From Nocardia cyriacigeorgica (GTDB taxonomy: Bacteria > Actinomycetota > Actinomycetes > Mycobacteriales > Mycobacteriaceae), in NCBI RefSeq assembly GCF_005863245.1, contig NZ_VBUT01000017.1:1-61711 (forward strand): a DNA stretch of 61,711 nucleotides, written 5' to 3'. The notes under the pieces were generated by a model. It ran no database searches. It was given only the letters and a program-made list of their open reading frames with translations, and was not told the DNA's origin. Below are positions 45,931-55,076 of the stretch, one piece after another. The stretch's first letter is position 1; every line of letters starts with the position of its first letter. The translations under genes and the position numbers were made by a program.

Positions 45931-46590
45931 ATGAACCCACCACCCGCTTTCCCGGACGAGGACCGGGGCGAGGTCACCCCGGAGATGGTGGTGCGTGTGC
46001 GTGCGGTCGAGCTGCGCCGCTGCACCACCACCCGGCAGCTGGACCGCATCGCCGTCCAGCACGGGTTCACCGACCCCCGCACCGTCGAACGGTTCCTGAC
46101 CGCGCTGCTCGACATCGCCGGCATCGACTACGAAGGAATGCGACAAGCCGAAGCCCTCGACCGCACCCACCGCAGCCTCGGCCAGCTCGCCGATCGCGGA
46201 CCCCGGATGCTGCTGTACTCGGCCGCCACCACCAACCAGTTCACCCTTCGCGCCGGCAACGGCCACGTCATCTGGCGCGACCACCACCCATCCGACACAG
46301 GCCCAGATATCGCAGCAGCGGAAGTCGCGGCGCGGCAGGCGATCTGGCTCGCCGGGCTCGCGCGCACCCACTGGGGTGCCGACGCCGCAACGTTGCGCCT
46401 GGTGCTCGCTGATGCCGACGGGGTGAACCGGCTCCTGCTGCATGCGGCGGCGCTGACGGCCGCGCTGGTGCTGGAGCTGACGGTGCAACCGGTCGATCAT
46501 CCCGCCACCGGCGCCGCTACTGGTGGGCCGGTGTTCTGGTCGACCGCCGACCTCGCGGCCCTCATCGACCCGACCGGAGAACCACGATGA
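45931..46590 (+). CDS. Hypothetical cytosolic protein of the transfer locus
   Basis: The product is 219 residues from ATG 45931, with GGAGG upstream. The N-terminal helical part has a helix-turn-helix-like TRQLDRIAVQHGFTDPRTVERFLTALLD. The C-terminal part is Ala-rich (RLVLADADGVNRLLLHAAALTAALVLELTVQ). No signal peptide is present. Function is unknown; DNA binding by the N-terminal region is a guess. It overlaps the next gene by ATGA. Confidence 0.7.
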   Translation: MNPPPAFPDEDRGEVTPEMVVRVRAVELRRCTTTRQLDRIAVQHGFTDPRTVERFLTALLDIAGIDYEGMRQAEALDRTHRSLGQLADRGPRMLLYSAATTNQFTLRAGNGHVIWRDHHPSDTGPDIAAAEVAARQAIWLAGLARTHWGADAATLRLVLADADGVNRLLLHAAALTAALVLELTVQPVDHPATGAATGGPVFWSTADLAALIDPTGEPR

Positions 46591-47126
46591 AAACCCACGC
46601 ACTGCTCGTGCCCGCCACACTCCTGGCCGCCGCGCTCACCACCAGCGCCTGCACCACCGATCCGACAGCCGGTGCGGGCGAAACCCGGTGTGCCGCTGCG
46701 GCCTTCGATCCGCCATTCCAGGAGGTGGAGCCGTGTTCGGTCGAGGCGGTGCTGGTCGCGGCGACGACGACGATCTTCGACTACCGGCCGTTCGACCAAC
46801 GTGATCAGCGCGCGGCGTTCCGCAGCGCCCGCCCGCTGATGACCCGCGAGTTCGCCACCCGCGCGGAGCAAGCCGCTCTGGCGTGGGCGCCGATCACCAC
46901 CAGCCAATGGCAGCAGTGGGCCACGAACGCCACCGCGATCACCACCACAGTCAAAGTGGGCGCCGATGACCATCCGCCCGACACGGCGACCAGCGTCCGG
47001 CGGGTGTTGGCCGTCGAACTTCACCCGGCCGGGCAGGCACGGATCGCGTTCGCGGTGTACGCCCACGCCACCCGCCCGGCGGCTGGGCGGGGATGGTTGC
47101 TGGCGGATCTGGGGGTCCGGTCGTGA
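46587..47126 (+). CDS. Small lipoprotein of the transfer locus
   Basis: The product is 179 residues. The signal peptide ends LTTSACTT with a clear lipobox Cys. The mature domain (AVLVAATTTIFDYRPFDQRDQRAAF..., WQQWATNATAITTTVKVG, VYAHATRPAAGRGWLLADLGV) looks like an NTF2-type domain. It is therefore another candidate outer-leaflet component of the apparatus. It overlaps both neighbours. Confidence 0.72.
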   Translation: MKTHALLVPATLLAAALTTSACTTDPTAGAGETRCAAAAFDPPFQEVEPCSVEAVLVAATTTIFDYRPFDQRDQRAAFRSARPLMTREFATRAEQAALAWAPITTSQWQQWATNATAITTTVKVGADDHPPDTATSVRRVLAVELHPAGQARIAFAVYAHATRPAAGRGWLLADLGVRS

Positions 47127-48085
47127 GCGGCGATCCGGTCGAGGAATCCAGCGTCGCCGTCCGCCAAGGTTTTGTGCAGGCCCTGCAGACCGCGCACACC
47201 ACCGCGGCGCTGATGCAGCGGCGAGGCGGGGAATCGCGCAGCCGCGCCGAACACAACCAGCGGATGTCCAACGACGCCGCTCGCGCGAAGCGGTCACAGG
47301 CCGAGTATGAGATGCGGGTCCTGGATGCCATCGACAAGGCCTACCAGGGTCGCGAACTGCACGCCGCGCGGGTCGAGGAGGTCCACAAACGGATCGAGCA
47401 AGGCAGCGAACTGCACAAGAAGGACCTGGAATACAAGAAGGACCAGATCGAGCGAGGAAAGCAGGACCTGGATCGCCGCAACACCAGCGAGGTCCTCGAA
47501 CGGGGTCGCCTAGACGACGTGCATGAGAAGAAGGTCGAGGGCTATCGGGCCCGTGAAGAACGTGCGGGAGAGCTTCACAAGCTCGATGTCAAGTACAAGG
47601 AGTTGTTGCTTGAAATTCGTCGCCGCGCCGCCGGGTTCAGCGACACCCTCACTGCGGCAGGAGAGGCGGGTGAGGCGATGGCGTCGGCGGCGGCGTTCGC
47701 CACCGCCCAGGCCGCCAGTGATCTGTCCGACACCCACCGCGACGCGGCCGCTGCCTTCACCGAACGCTTCGCCGAGGACACCGGCCTCGATCCTGGTGCC
47801 CTCATCGACGACACCGCCACCGACCTACCTCTATGGGAGCCGACCCCCGCCGACGCCGCGTTGCTCGACAACCTGAACGGGCTCACCGAGGAGTTGTCGA
47901 TGGCCGCCCACCTCGACCACGGTGCAGCCGCCACCAGCCCGGCCCCCACCGCGCCGGGGCAGCTCATCGACGCCGTGATCGCCGCCGCCGCCGAGCCCGA
48001 CCCGGCCGCCGACCTCGAACCCACCCCGGACCCTGAGGTCGAGACGGGCGCCGCCGTAGCCTCGACCCTGGAGCCGGAACCATGA
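47123..48085 (+). CDS. Coiled-coil protein of the transfer locus
   Basis: The product is 320 residues from GTG 47123 (GTGA overlap). Residues ~40-170 are highly charged and helical, forming a long coiled coil (RVEEVHKRIEQGSELHKKDL, YKKDQIERGKQDLDRR, VHEKKVEGYRAREERAGELH). An Ala-rich region and an acidic Pro-rich tail follow. No membrane segment was found. A structural or tethering role on the cytoplasmic face is likely but is inference. Confidence 0.72.
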   Translation: MSGDPVEESSVAVRQGFVQALQTAHTTAALMQRRGGESRSRAEHNQRMSNDAARAKRSQAEYEMRVLDAIDKAYQGRELHAARVEEVHKRIEQGSELHKKDLEYKKDQIERGKQDLDRRNTSEVLERGRLDDVHEKKVEGYRAREERAGELHKLDVKYKELLLEIRRRAAGFSDTLTAAGEAGEAMASAAAFATAQAASDLSDTHRDAAAAFTERFAEDTGLDPGALIDDTATDLPLWEPTPADAALLDNLNGLTEELSMAAHLDHGAAATSPAPTAPGQLIDAVIAAAAEPDPAADLEPTPDPEVETGAAVASTLEPEP

Positions 48086-48147
48086 CCCCGGCCGCACTCG
48101 CCCACCCGCGAACGCGGCGCATACCGCGGGATGGTCGGCGATGGTGA
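48082..48147 (+). CDS. 21-residue coupling mini-ORF
   Basis: ATG 48082 overlaps the previous stop as ATGA. The frame ends at 48145-48147, overlapping the next gene's ATG at 48141 (ATGGTGA). Translating it would carry ribosomes across the 56-bp gap. The sequence (MTPAALAHPRTRRIPRDGRRW) is unlike any protein. A translational coupler is the best reading; it may have no function as a peptide. Confidence 0.4.
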   Translation: MTPAALAHPRTRRIPRDGRRW

Positions 48148-49046
48148 ACACTCCGACGCGGATCCAGGCGCATCTGCTGCGCGCGATCCAAAACATCAGC
48201 TACGACAACCACACTCGCCTCGAAGCCGCCCACCGCGACGGTCACACCACCCCACCGCCGGCGGTAGCCGAACACGTCGCGATCGGGGAACGCTCCCGCG
48301 AGGAGATCGATCGGACCGCGCTGGCGGTGGGTGTGCCGAAAACCTGGATCGACTACGTCCAAGCCGCCGGAGACCGGGGCGCGGCCTGGGATCCGGGCAC
48401 GGGGATGCTGGCCCCGAACACGATCGAGCGCTCCACCCTGATCAGCGCGCTGGCCCGGGACGTGCGCTCGTTGCAGGACATGGCCGCGATTGCGGCCGCC
48501 TACACCCGCACCGTCGACGTCGACACCGACCGCAACGCCCGCCATCGCCGGATCATGGGCATGACCTGGCAGCGCCTCGGCGCCATCGGGCACGCCCTCG
48601 CGCTGACCGAGGACGACCGCCACCAGCTGTGGCAACGCGGTCCCCGGCGTTGGGCCACCGAAGCTGCCGCCGAGTCCTCCGAGCTGACCGTGGCGCAGCT
48701 GCGCGCGCGTTTCGAGCACACCAGCGGCGCTGACTTCACCGCCGCCGCGATGCCCACCATCGTGCTGCAAGCCGCCGGCATCACCGCCGACGACATCAGC
48801 GCCCAGATGCCGGTCACCCCGGACCGGATGGTCGAACTCGCCGCCGCCGCGCTCGACCAACAGACGAGCACGGAACCGGCATTGATCACCGACCCCGCCC
48901 ACGCAACCCGACCCGGGCACGCCATCACCGCCACCCTCGCCGCCGCCGGTCTGACCGGTGACCAGCCGAATCCGGTGCCCGAATCGGAGCACCCACCCGA
49001 ACCCACCAACACGGCAAGCGATTACGGCATCGACCCGGCGCCATGA
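48141..49046 (+). CDS. Six-member transfer-locus family, member A
   Basis: The product is 301 residues with no signal or membrane helix. Family marks are RIQAHLLRAIQNISYDN at the N-terminus, DRTALAVGVPKTWIDYVQAAGDRGAAW at about 55-82, RDVRSLQDMAAIAAAYT at about 105, and ALALTEDDRHQLW around 150. The C-terminal third is variable and Pro/Ala/Thr/Glu-rich. It belongs with the products at 49083, 50045, 50997, 55981 and 57024. All are predicted helical and cytosolic. No function is known to me. Translation is probably coupled via the mini-ORF at 48082. Confidence 0.78.
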   Translation: MVNTPTRIQAHLLRAIQNISYDNHTRLEAAHRDGHTTPPPAVAEHVAIGERSREEIDRTALAVGVPKTWIDYVQAAGDRGAAWDPGTGMLAPNTIERSTLISALARDVRSLQDMAAIAAAYTRTVDVDTDRNARHRRIMGMTWQRLGAIGHALALTEDDRHQLWQRGPRRWATEAAAESSELTVAQLRARFEHTSGADFTAAAMPTIVLQAAGITADDISAQMPVTPDRMVELAAAALDQQTSTEPALITDPAHATRPGHAITATLAAAGLTGDQPNPVPESEHPPEPTNTASDYGIDPAP

Positions 49047-49082
49047 CCAAGACCTTGTCCCACACGAAAGTGAGAGAAACCG

Positions 49083-49997
49083 ATGACGAGCCCGACACCC
49101 CACGACGGGTTATCGACGTGGAAGCTGCGGCTGCTGGCGCGCATCCAGAAGACCTCTGCCGACCATGCCCGGGTGCTGCGCAGCGGATACCCGGAATACC
49201 AGCGCCACTACGGCGCCGGCGACATCCCGATCCAGACCTGGCGCACCCATCTGCGCGCCATCGCTGCCGACCTGGAGGACATGACGGCGTACGCGGTAGC
49301 GGTGGATATCCCGCCCCGGGCCATCGATGAGGCCCTCGGGGCCGGTGCGCGGGGCGAACTTTGGGGCGATTCGGTGCATACGCCACCAGCATTGGCGCAC
49401 GGGGAGACCGAGGTCTGGGCGCATATGGTCGACGGTGTCGCCTCCGACATCTGGCAGCTCGAACACATGGCAGCCCTCCGCGTGGAGCACACCGCGCGCG
49501 GACTCGACGCCCGCGTGAGCGCCGGGGAGATCGCCGACTTCGACGTCAACATGGAGGCCCTGTGGGCCCGGGCGAGGATGACCGCCGACGCCATCGAGCT
49601 GCCCGAGCGCGACCGCGCCGAGATCTGGGACCGCACCCGGGACGGTTGGCAGCGACTGGTCGAAACCACCCTGTTCGTATACAGCGACACCGAATTACAT
49701 GAGCGGTGGCGCACGATGGCCTGGCCCGGCCTCGCCTTCGAAGCCCGCCGTGACCTCGACACCCTCACCGCCACCACCCTCGGGCATCCGCCCCCGACCC
49801 GCGAGCAGCTGATCACCCGCGCGAGCCAAGCGATCGCCGACGCCAACGCCAGCTACGCACCCCCACCGCTCGGCGAAACCATCGCCGCCTCCGTCGGGGA
49901 CGACCTGGCCGCCCAGTGGGCCGACCCCGACCCAGGTCTCGCCGGCGAACCCATCGATCCCACACCGCGGACAGACCCGCCGGGGCACGAGCTGTGA
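49083..49997 (+). CDS. Six-member transfer-locus family, member B
   Basis: The product is 304 residues. Family marks are WKLRLLARIQKTSADHARVL at the N-terminus, YAVAVDIPPRAIDEALGAGARGELW, SDIWQLEHMAALRVEHT and IELPERDRAEIWDRTRDGW. Compared with member A it has a longer N-terminal segment. The N-terminal opening is closest to member C (PEY/PTYF... region with WR..L). An out-of-frame ATGA-coupled start lies at 49043. Function is unknown. Confidence 0.78.
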   Translation: MTSPTPHDGLSTWKLRLLARIQKTSADHARVLRSGYPEYQRHYGAGDIPIQTWRTHLRAIAADLEDMTAYAVAVDIPPRAIDEALGAGARGELWGDSVHTPPALAHGETEVWAHMVDGVASDIWQLEHMAALRVEHTARGLDARVSAGEIADFDVNMEALWARARMTADAIELPERDRAEIWDRTRDGWQRLVETTLFVYSDTELHERWRTMAWPGLAFEARRDLDTLTATTLGHPPPTREQLITRASQAIADANASYAPPPLGETIAASVGDDLAAQWADPDPGLAGEPIDPTPRTDPPGHEL

Positions 49998-50044
49998 CCA
50001 CATCCCTGTTCGAAACCGCAAGTACCAGAAAGGAGTCTGTGGCG

Positions 50045-50989
50045 ATGACTGGTCCGCTGGCCGGTGTCGATCGGCTGCCCGGGTGGCAGCGGCGGCTGCT
50101 GAAGGGTGTGCAAGATCTGTCCTATGAGCATGTACGGGTACTGACGTACGAGTTCCCGACCTATTTCCCGGGGTCAGAGGGCGAGGACCTGCCGATGCGG
50201 ATTTGGCGGGACCAGCTCGGCGACGTCCATTCCCAACGCATGCAGGCACGGCTGCGGGCCATCGATGCCGGGATCCCGCGCGAGACCGTGGACGCAGCAG
50301 CCGAGGCCGGCGCCTACGGCATCCGCTGGGCCGACAGCCCGCACGCCCCACCACCGTCGCAGCATCCAGAACTCGACCACATCATCGATCACCTGGCCTA
50401 CGACGCCTACCGGCTCGAACAGATGGCGGCCATGCACGCCCGCCGCGCGACGATGCCCGGCCCGCTGCGCCCGCACCCGGCCGAGACCGGGCTGCCCGAA
50501 CAAACGCGACGCAACATGATTGCGACCGCCCACCGCGCAGCGCTGTTCGCCCAGATCGCTGATCTGAGTGAGGGCGAGGCCGCCGCGTTCTGGGACCGCG
50601 ATGAGTCGGCGTGGGATCGGGTGATCGGCACGTTGATGGAGAACGTCGGTGACTTCGCCGTCGTCGAAGGATGGCGCGCCGCGTCCTGGGGCCACATCGA
50701 AACCGCCCTGACCGGCGACATCCACACCTTGACCGACATGTATGGGCTGGCGAGCCCACCGCAATGGTGGCCGCCCGATCCCGACACGCTCCTCGCCCGC
50801 GCTGGCGCCGCCGTCGCCCGCTACCACGACCGGGTCGCCACGGGGACGGCGGTCGAGCACGATAGCGCACCCGAGGCGGCAACGGTCGTCGACGCGGCAG
50901 TGGTCATCGACGTGGAGCCGGGGATCGAGGCAGAGTCCGAGGCTGCGGCGCCGCCGGAGCAGCAGATCGACCCTGACCTGGGGTGGTGA
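50045..50989 (+). CDS. Six-member transfer-locus family, member C
   Basis: The product is 314 residues from ATG 50045, with AAAGGAG upstream. An in-frame GTG at 49994 overlaps the preceding stop (GTGA) and would add 17 residues. Family marks are WQRRLLKGVQDLSYEHVRVL, AIDAGIPRETVDAAAEAGAYGIRW, AYDAYRLEQMAAMHARR and LSEGEAAAFWDRDESAW. A Val/Glu/Asp-rich tail follows. It is closest to member B. Function is unknown. Confidence 0.78.
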   Translation: MTGPLAGVDRLPGWQRRLLKGVQDLSYEHVRVLTYEFPTYFPGSEGEDLPMRIWRDQLGDVHSQRMQARLRAIDAGIPRETVDAAAEAGAYGIRWADSPHAPPPSQHPELDHIIDHLAYDAYRLEQMAAMHARRATMPGPLRPHPAETGLPEQTRRNMIATAHRAALFAQIADLSEGEAAAFWDRDESAWDRVIGTLMENVGDFAVVEGWRAASWGHIETALTGDIHTLTDMYGLASPPQWWPPDPDTLLARAGAAVARYHDRVATGTAVEHDSAPEAATVVDAAVVIDVEPGIEAESEAAAPPEQQIDPDLGW

Positions 50990-50996
50990 GGCGCGA

Positions 50997-51914
50997 ATGT
51001 CGGAGCCATGGCCGTCGGTCGAGGATTGGCTGGGGCAGCTGCTGCGGAGCATCCACATGCTGTCGGCCCAGTGCACGCGGCTTGTGGCCACACCCGTGGT
51101 GCCGGTCGGTGATCAGGAACTGGATGAGGAGCAGCAGGCGACCCACACAGAGGCGGTGAATGCGGTGGAGGGTTTGCTCGAGCAGACCGAGCAGACTGCG
51201 TTGTCGGCGGGAGTTCCGGCGGGGTGGATCGCGGACATGCGGGAACTCGGCGCCCGCGGTGCGCGGCCTGCACCCGCGCCGGAGCCGGGCTCGCCGGTGA
51301 GCGTGGTGCCGGTGCGTGATGCGGTGAGCCAACAGTTCTATGTCGAGATGCTGAGTGTGGATCTGTGGCACCTGGAGCGGATGGCCGGTTTGGCTGCCGC
51401 CCGCACCGACCGCCTCGCCACTGGCCGATGGAGTATCAGCACTGATCCCGACGCCGAAGGCCGGTTCGCCGAGGCGATGGCCCGTCGCTGGGAACGGGTC
51501 AACGCCCTGGCCCGCGCCGCTGAGCTCACGGATAGCGAGGCCGAAAGGTTGTGGGGCGCGGGCGCAGACGGCATCCGTCACTTCCACGCCGGGGCCGTGG
51601 GCACCTGGACGGAGGCCAGCCTGATGCAAGCCTGGAGCGACTACGCCCACAGCACACCGGATCTGGCGATCCCGCCCTACGTTCCCGCCGCCCCCGGTGC
51701 GGACGCGCAGGCGAGCACTCCGACCGCACCGACACCGCAGCAGATGATCGCCGCAGCATCGGCAGCGCTGCGATCGTCCTTCATCGACAACGCCATCACC
51801 GCCGCCACACACGACCATGCCGAGATCGCTTCCGAAGCGGGCGCCGCGAACTGGGACGCCAGCACCGACGTCGGTCCCGATCAGGTCAATCACGGCAGCG
51901 GGCCCGGACCGTGA
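50997..51914 (+). CDS. Six-member transfer-locus family, member D
   Basis: The product is 305 residues from ATG 50997, 7 bp after member C. Family marks are WLGQLLRSIHMLSAQCTRLV, ALSAGVPAGWIADMRELGARG, SVDLWHLERMAGLAAARTD and AELTDSEAERLWGAGADG. It carries a ~20-residue Pro/Val insertion after the first block. It is the last member before a 180-bp gap. Function is unknown. Confidence 0.78.
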   Translation: MSEPWPSVEDWLGQLLRSIHMLSAQCTRLVATPVVPVGDQELDEEQQATHTEAVNAVEGLLEQTEQTALSAGVPAGWIADMRELGARGARPAPAPEPGSPVSVVPVRDAVSQQFYVEMLSVDLWHLERMAGLAAARTDRLATGRWSISTDPDAEGRFAEAMARRWERVNALARAAELTDSEAERLWGAGADGIRHFHAGAVGTWTEASLMQAWSDYAHSTPDLAIPPYVPAAPGADAQASTPTAPTPQQMIAAASAALRSSFIDNAITAATHDHAEIASEAGAANWDASTDVGPDQVNHGSGPGP

Positions 51915-52093
51915 GCTCATCGATACTGGAAGCAAAAGCCTCTCTGCACCAATAGTTTCCGTTCTCTTGTCGGCGCGTCGGTCACGGGTACTGACCGGAT
52001 GAGCCGAACCTGATCTGCCGGGGACATCCACCGGCCGCCACCGCCTTTGCTCGGTCGCGGCAGCCGCCCTCCCACACCTTTTTGGAGGCGACG
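51915..52093. other. 180-bp break in the operon
   Basis: This is a gap in an otherwise almost gapless gene array. It is less GC-rich at its start (ACCAATAGTTTCCGTTCTCT), so it may hold a second promoter. No gene was found. Confidence 0.4.
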
Positions 52094-53152
52094 ATGTCCA
52101 CCACATCGACTTCTGCGGGCGATCTCGCCGCGACCGAGGCCGCCCTACGACACGATTTCACCCGCGCGCACAACCTGCGGATGATCGCCCCGCACGCGGA
52201 AAACCCTGAACAGACCCGCGCGTTCCTCGACCAAGCCGCTGCCCTGGCCGCGCACTGGACCCGCGACCCCGACTCCCGCGGGCTGTGGCATGAGCTCGAG
52301 GCCGCGGTGGGCGCGTGGGAAGCGCGCCCGGAAACGACCGCCGCCGCCTTCCGGCGCCTGTCGCAAACACACGCTGCCGGCGACCTCCCGATCGACGACC
52401 GGCAGTGGCGAACCCTGACCCAGGCCGCCGAGCTCACCGGCCACCACGAGCCCACGACCATCGGCTCCGGCCAGGACAGCGCTCGCTGGCGGCCACAGCC
52501 GAACACCGAGCTCGCCAGCAGTGCGAGTGTGCTCGATCGCGCCCTCGGAGGACGCGCGTCCGAACCGGTGAGCCTGGACGAGGTCGATGCGGTGATCGCC
52601 GCGACCAATCGACTGCTGGAACTCGAAGACAACCTCGGCGACCGCGACACCGGCGCCGACGAGCACGCCTCCCTCCTACCGCCCGAGCTGCGTCACGCCC
52701 CGGGCATCGTCGCCGAGGGCCGCCGCACCGCCGCGCTGGCACAGCTGCAGAATCTCACCGCCCAACATCAGCGGCTGGCAGGGGAGTGGGACGGACCTGC
52801 CGAGGAAGTCGACACCCTCGTCACCCGCCTGGACTCGCTCCTGGAGGCGGCCCGCACGGCCCGCCGCGACGCCGCCGAGGCCGGAGCCAACGCCACCGAC
52901 ATCGAAACCGCCTACCGAGCCGGTCGCGACGGCCACTACCGACAGCCGCACACCGGACACCAAACCACGGCCGCCGACGGCACCCAACCCGGACCGGCCG
53001 CTATCGCCGACGCCGACGGCACAGAGATCCGCGCCCTCGTCGACGCCGCTGTAGGCGGCGACACCGAACCGCAGGCATGGTCCGTCGAAGACGGCCCTGA
53101 CACCGCGCCCGACCCGGCCCGGGCAGTGCGCGAGGCCGGAGCCACGCTATGA
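52094..53152 (+). CDS. Paralogue of the 43934 product with extended C-terminus
   Basis: The product is 352 residues from ATG 52094, with GGAGG five bases upstream. The N-terminal ~110 residues match the product at 43934 (RHDFTRAHNLR, AHWTRDPDSRGLWHELEAAVGAWEARPETTAAAFRRL). The central ~150 residues are helical with a possible coiled coil (RTAALAQLQNLTAQHQRLAGEW, TLVTRLDSLLEAARTARRDAAE). The tail is low complexity. It is cytosolic and of unknown function. It immediately precedes the coupling-ATPase gene. Confidence 0.72.
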   Translation: MSTTSTSAGDLAATEAALRHDFTRAHNLRMIAPHAENPEQTRAFLDQAAALAAHWTRDPDSRGLWHELEAAVGAWEARPETTAAAFRRLSQTHAAGDLPIDDRQWRTLTQAAELTGHHEPTTIGSGQDSARWRPQPNTELASSASVLDRALGGRASEPVSLDEVDAVIAATNRLLELEDNLGDRDTGADEHASLLPPELRHAPGIVAEGRRTAALAQLQNLTAQHQRLAGEWDGPAEEVDTLVTRLDSLLEAARTARRDAAEAGANATDIETAYRAGRDGHYRQPHTGHQTTAADGTQPGPAAIADADGTEIRALVDAAVGGDTEPQAWSVEDGPDTAPDPARAVREAGATL

Positions 53153-53202
53153 ACCAGCCACCCACAGCACGTGCTTCCTTGCCGGTGGGGGTGTGGTCGT
53201 GA
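53149..53202 (+). CDS. 17-residue coupling mini-ORF before the VirD4-like gene
   Basis: ATG 53149 overlaps the preceding stop (ATGA). The frame ends with TGA at 53200-53202, overlapping the next ATG at 53202 (TGATG). It resembles the element at 48082 and probably couples translation across the 49-bp gap. The peptide itself (MNQPPTARASLPVGVWS) may not matter. Confidence 0.4.
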   Translation: MNQPPTARASLPVGVWS

Positions 53203-55076
53203 TGGTCGGGCGCGAGTCACGCCGGCGCAGCCGACGAGGGCTCGGAGAGGAGACCACGCTCCTGGCGTCCGCGCTGGCGCTGGTGCTCATCGCCGGCGCG
53301 GCGTGGCTGGCGCTGGCGGCGGGGAATTGGGTCAGCGGGCAACCTGTCATCGGGCATCCGGTGCGGGCGCTGCTCGCCGTGTCCGCAGGGAGGCATCCGT
53401 GGCCGGTGGCGGCGACCGTCCTTTTCATCGGTCTGCTCGCGGGCGGGTTCGCAGCGGGTGTGGCGGTGTGGCAGCGGTATCGGGCCGGCAGCGAGATCGA
53501 CGCGGCAGCGCGCACCATGCAGCCCCCGCACCTGATCACCATGGCGCGAGCCCGCGACAACCTCGCCACCAACCAGCGACTGCTGCGCGATGCCCCCGCA
53601 CCCGTGCGGGCCATGCCGGGACCGCCGTTGGGGCGCACGGTGATCGGCGGGATCGAGTTGTTCGTGCCCGCCGAGCTGGGGGTCACGATCGCGGCCGGTA
53701 CCCGCACCGGCAAGACGATGGCGTGGGCGGTTGCGGCGGTGCTGGGCGCGTGGGGTGCGTGCTTGGCGACCTCGAACAAACCCGACCTCTACCGCCACAC
53801 CGTCTACGGTCGTGAACGCCGCGGCCGGGTGTGGTTGTGCGACCTGCAAGCGGTGACCGGGCAACCCGTGTGCGGGTTCTGGGTCAACCTCCTGACCCAG
53901 GTGACCGGCTTGCCGGCCGCACGCAAGCTGGCCGGCTTCTTCGTGTCCGGGTCGACGGGGTCGGCGTCGCAGGCGGCCAATGCGAAGGTCGACTCGTATT
54001 TCGATGGCGGCGCCCAAGAGCTGTTGGCGTTGTATGTGTTTGCTGCCGCGTGCGCGGGTGGGGATTTGCTGCATGTGGCCGAATGGCTCGGCCGCGACCA
54101 GGACGAAACTCCGGCGCTGATCCTGCGCGCCCACGGCCACACCCGCCCGGCCGAACGGATTGTGGAGTGCCAGGGCCTGTATGCCCGCCAACGCGACGGC
54201 CTCTACGACATGGCGCGCCGTTTCCTCAACGTGCTCTCCGACCCCGGCTACGCGCGAATGGTCACCCCGCCCCAGCGGCTGCAGATCAAGGTCCGCGAAG
54301 CGAGCGCGGCCGAACGCGCACTGGGCGCGAAGAAGATCGTCGTCTATACCGCTGAACTGGAATCAACGCACCAGTTGCCGGAATTCGTGCCCAGCGAGTT
54401 CGTCACCTCGTCGGACACCCTGTATGCGTTGTCGATGGCCGGCCCGGACGGCGCCACCCCGCTGACGTCTGCTCTGGTGGGTCAGATTCTGGAGGCGGGG
54501 TTGGCGGTGGCGCGAGCCCGGCCGGATGGCCGGTTGGCGGTGCCGTTGTTGGGGGTGCTCGATGAGGCCGCCAACTGTGCCCGCATCGGTGAGCTGCCCT
54601 CCTACTACACTTACGCCGGAGGCTGCGGCATCGTGCTGATGACGATCCTGCAGGTCCTCGAACAGGGCGAAGACCTATGGGGCGCCAACGGTTTGGCGAC
54701 CATGCGCGCGCAGTCGATCGAGGTATACGGCGGCGGCATCGCCGCCACCGGCTACCTCGAGCATTGGGTCGCGATGGCCGGCGCCCACGAAGTCGCCGAC
54801 CGCTCCCGCAGCCGCGGCGCCGGCGGCACCAACCGCACCCTGACCTGGCGCACCGAACCCATCCTCGACGTCGCCATCCTCGCCGCACTACCGAAAAACA
54901 GGGCGCTGGTACGACTTCCAAACCACGGCCCCGTCGTCGTCGAAAAACTATGGTGGTCCGACACCGAACACGCGCCCCTGGTGCGCGCATCCCTGGACCG
55001 CTTCGACAAAGCCCCCCAACCACTCCCCGGCCTCGACACGACCGACCAAGCCCATGGGGAGGGGGAGCCGTCATGA
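53202..55076 (+). CDS. VirD4/TraG-like type IV coupling ATPase
   Basis: The product is about 624 residues from ATG 53202; GTG 53193 is possible. Two N-terminal transmembrane helices (about 20-42 and 68-90) precede the soluble ATPase. Walker A AAGTRTGKTM (about 164-173) is followed by TSNKPDLY. Walker B PLLGVLDEAANCARIGELP falls near residue 450, with an ILQVLEQGEDLWG sensor region after it. This is the standard T4CP layout. Coupling proteins bring the DNA-relaxase complex to the channel. It overlaps the DUF4913 gene by ATGA. Confidence 0.93.
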   Translation: MVGRESRRRSRRGLGEETTLLASALALVLIAGAAWLALAAGNWVSGQPVIGHPVRALLAVSAGRHPWPVAATVLFIGLLAGGFAAGVAVWQRYRAGSEIDAAARTMQPPHLITMARARDNLATNQRLLRDAPAPVRAMPGPPLGRTVIGGIELFVPAELGVTIAAGTRTGKTMAWAVAAVLGAWGACLATSNKPDLYRHTVYGRERRGRVWLCDLQAVTGQPVCGFWVNLLTQVTGLPAARKLAGFFVSGSTGSASQAANAKVDSYFDGGAQELLALYVFAAACAGGDLLHVAEWLGRDQDETPALILRAHGHTRPAERIVECQGLYARQRDGLYDMARRFLNVLSDPGYARMVTPPQRLQIKVREASAAERALGAKKIVVYTAELESTHQLPEFVPSEFVTSSDTLYALSMAGPDGATPLTSALVGQILEAGLAVARARPDGRLAVPLLGVLDEAANCARIGELPSYYTYAGGCGIVLMTILQVLEQGEDLWGANGLATMRAQSIEVYGGGIAATGYLEHWVAMAGAHEVADRSRSRGAGGTNRTLTWRTEPILDVAILAALPKNRALVRLPNHGPVVVEKLWWSDTEHAPLVRASLDRFDKAPQPLPGLDTTDQAHGEGEPS

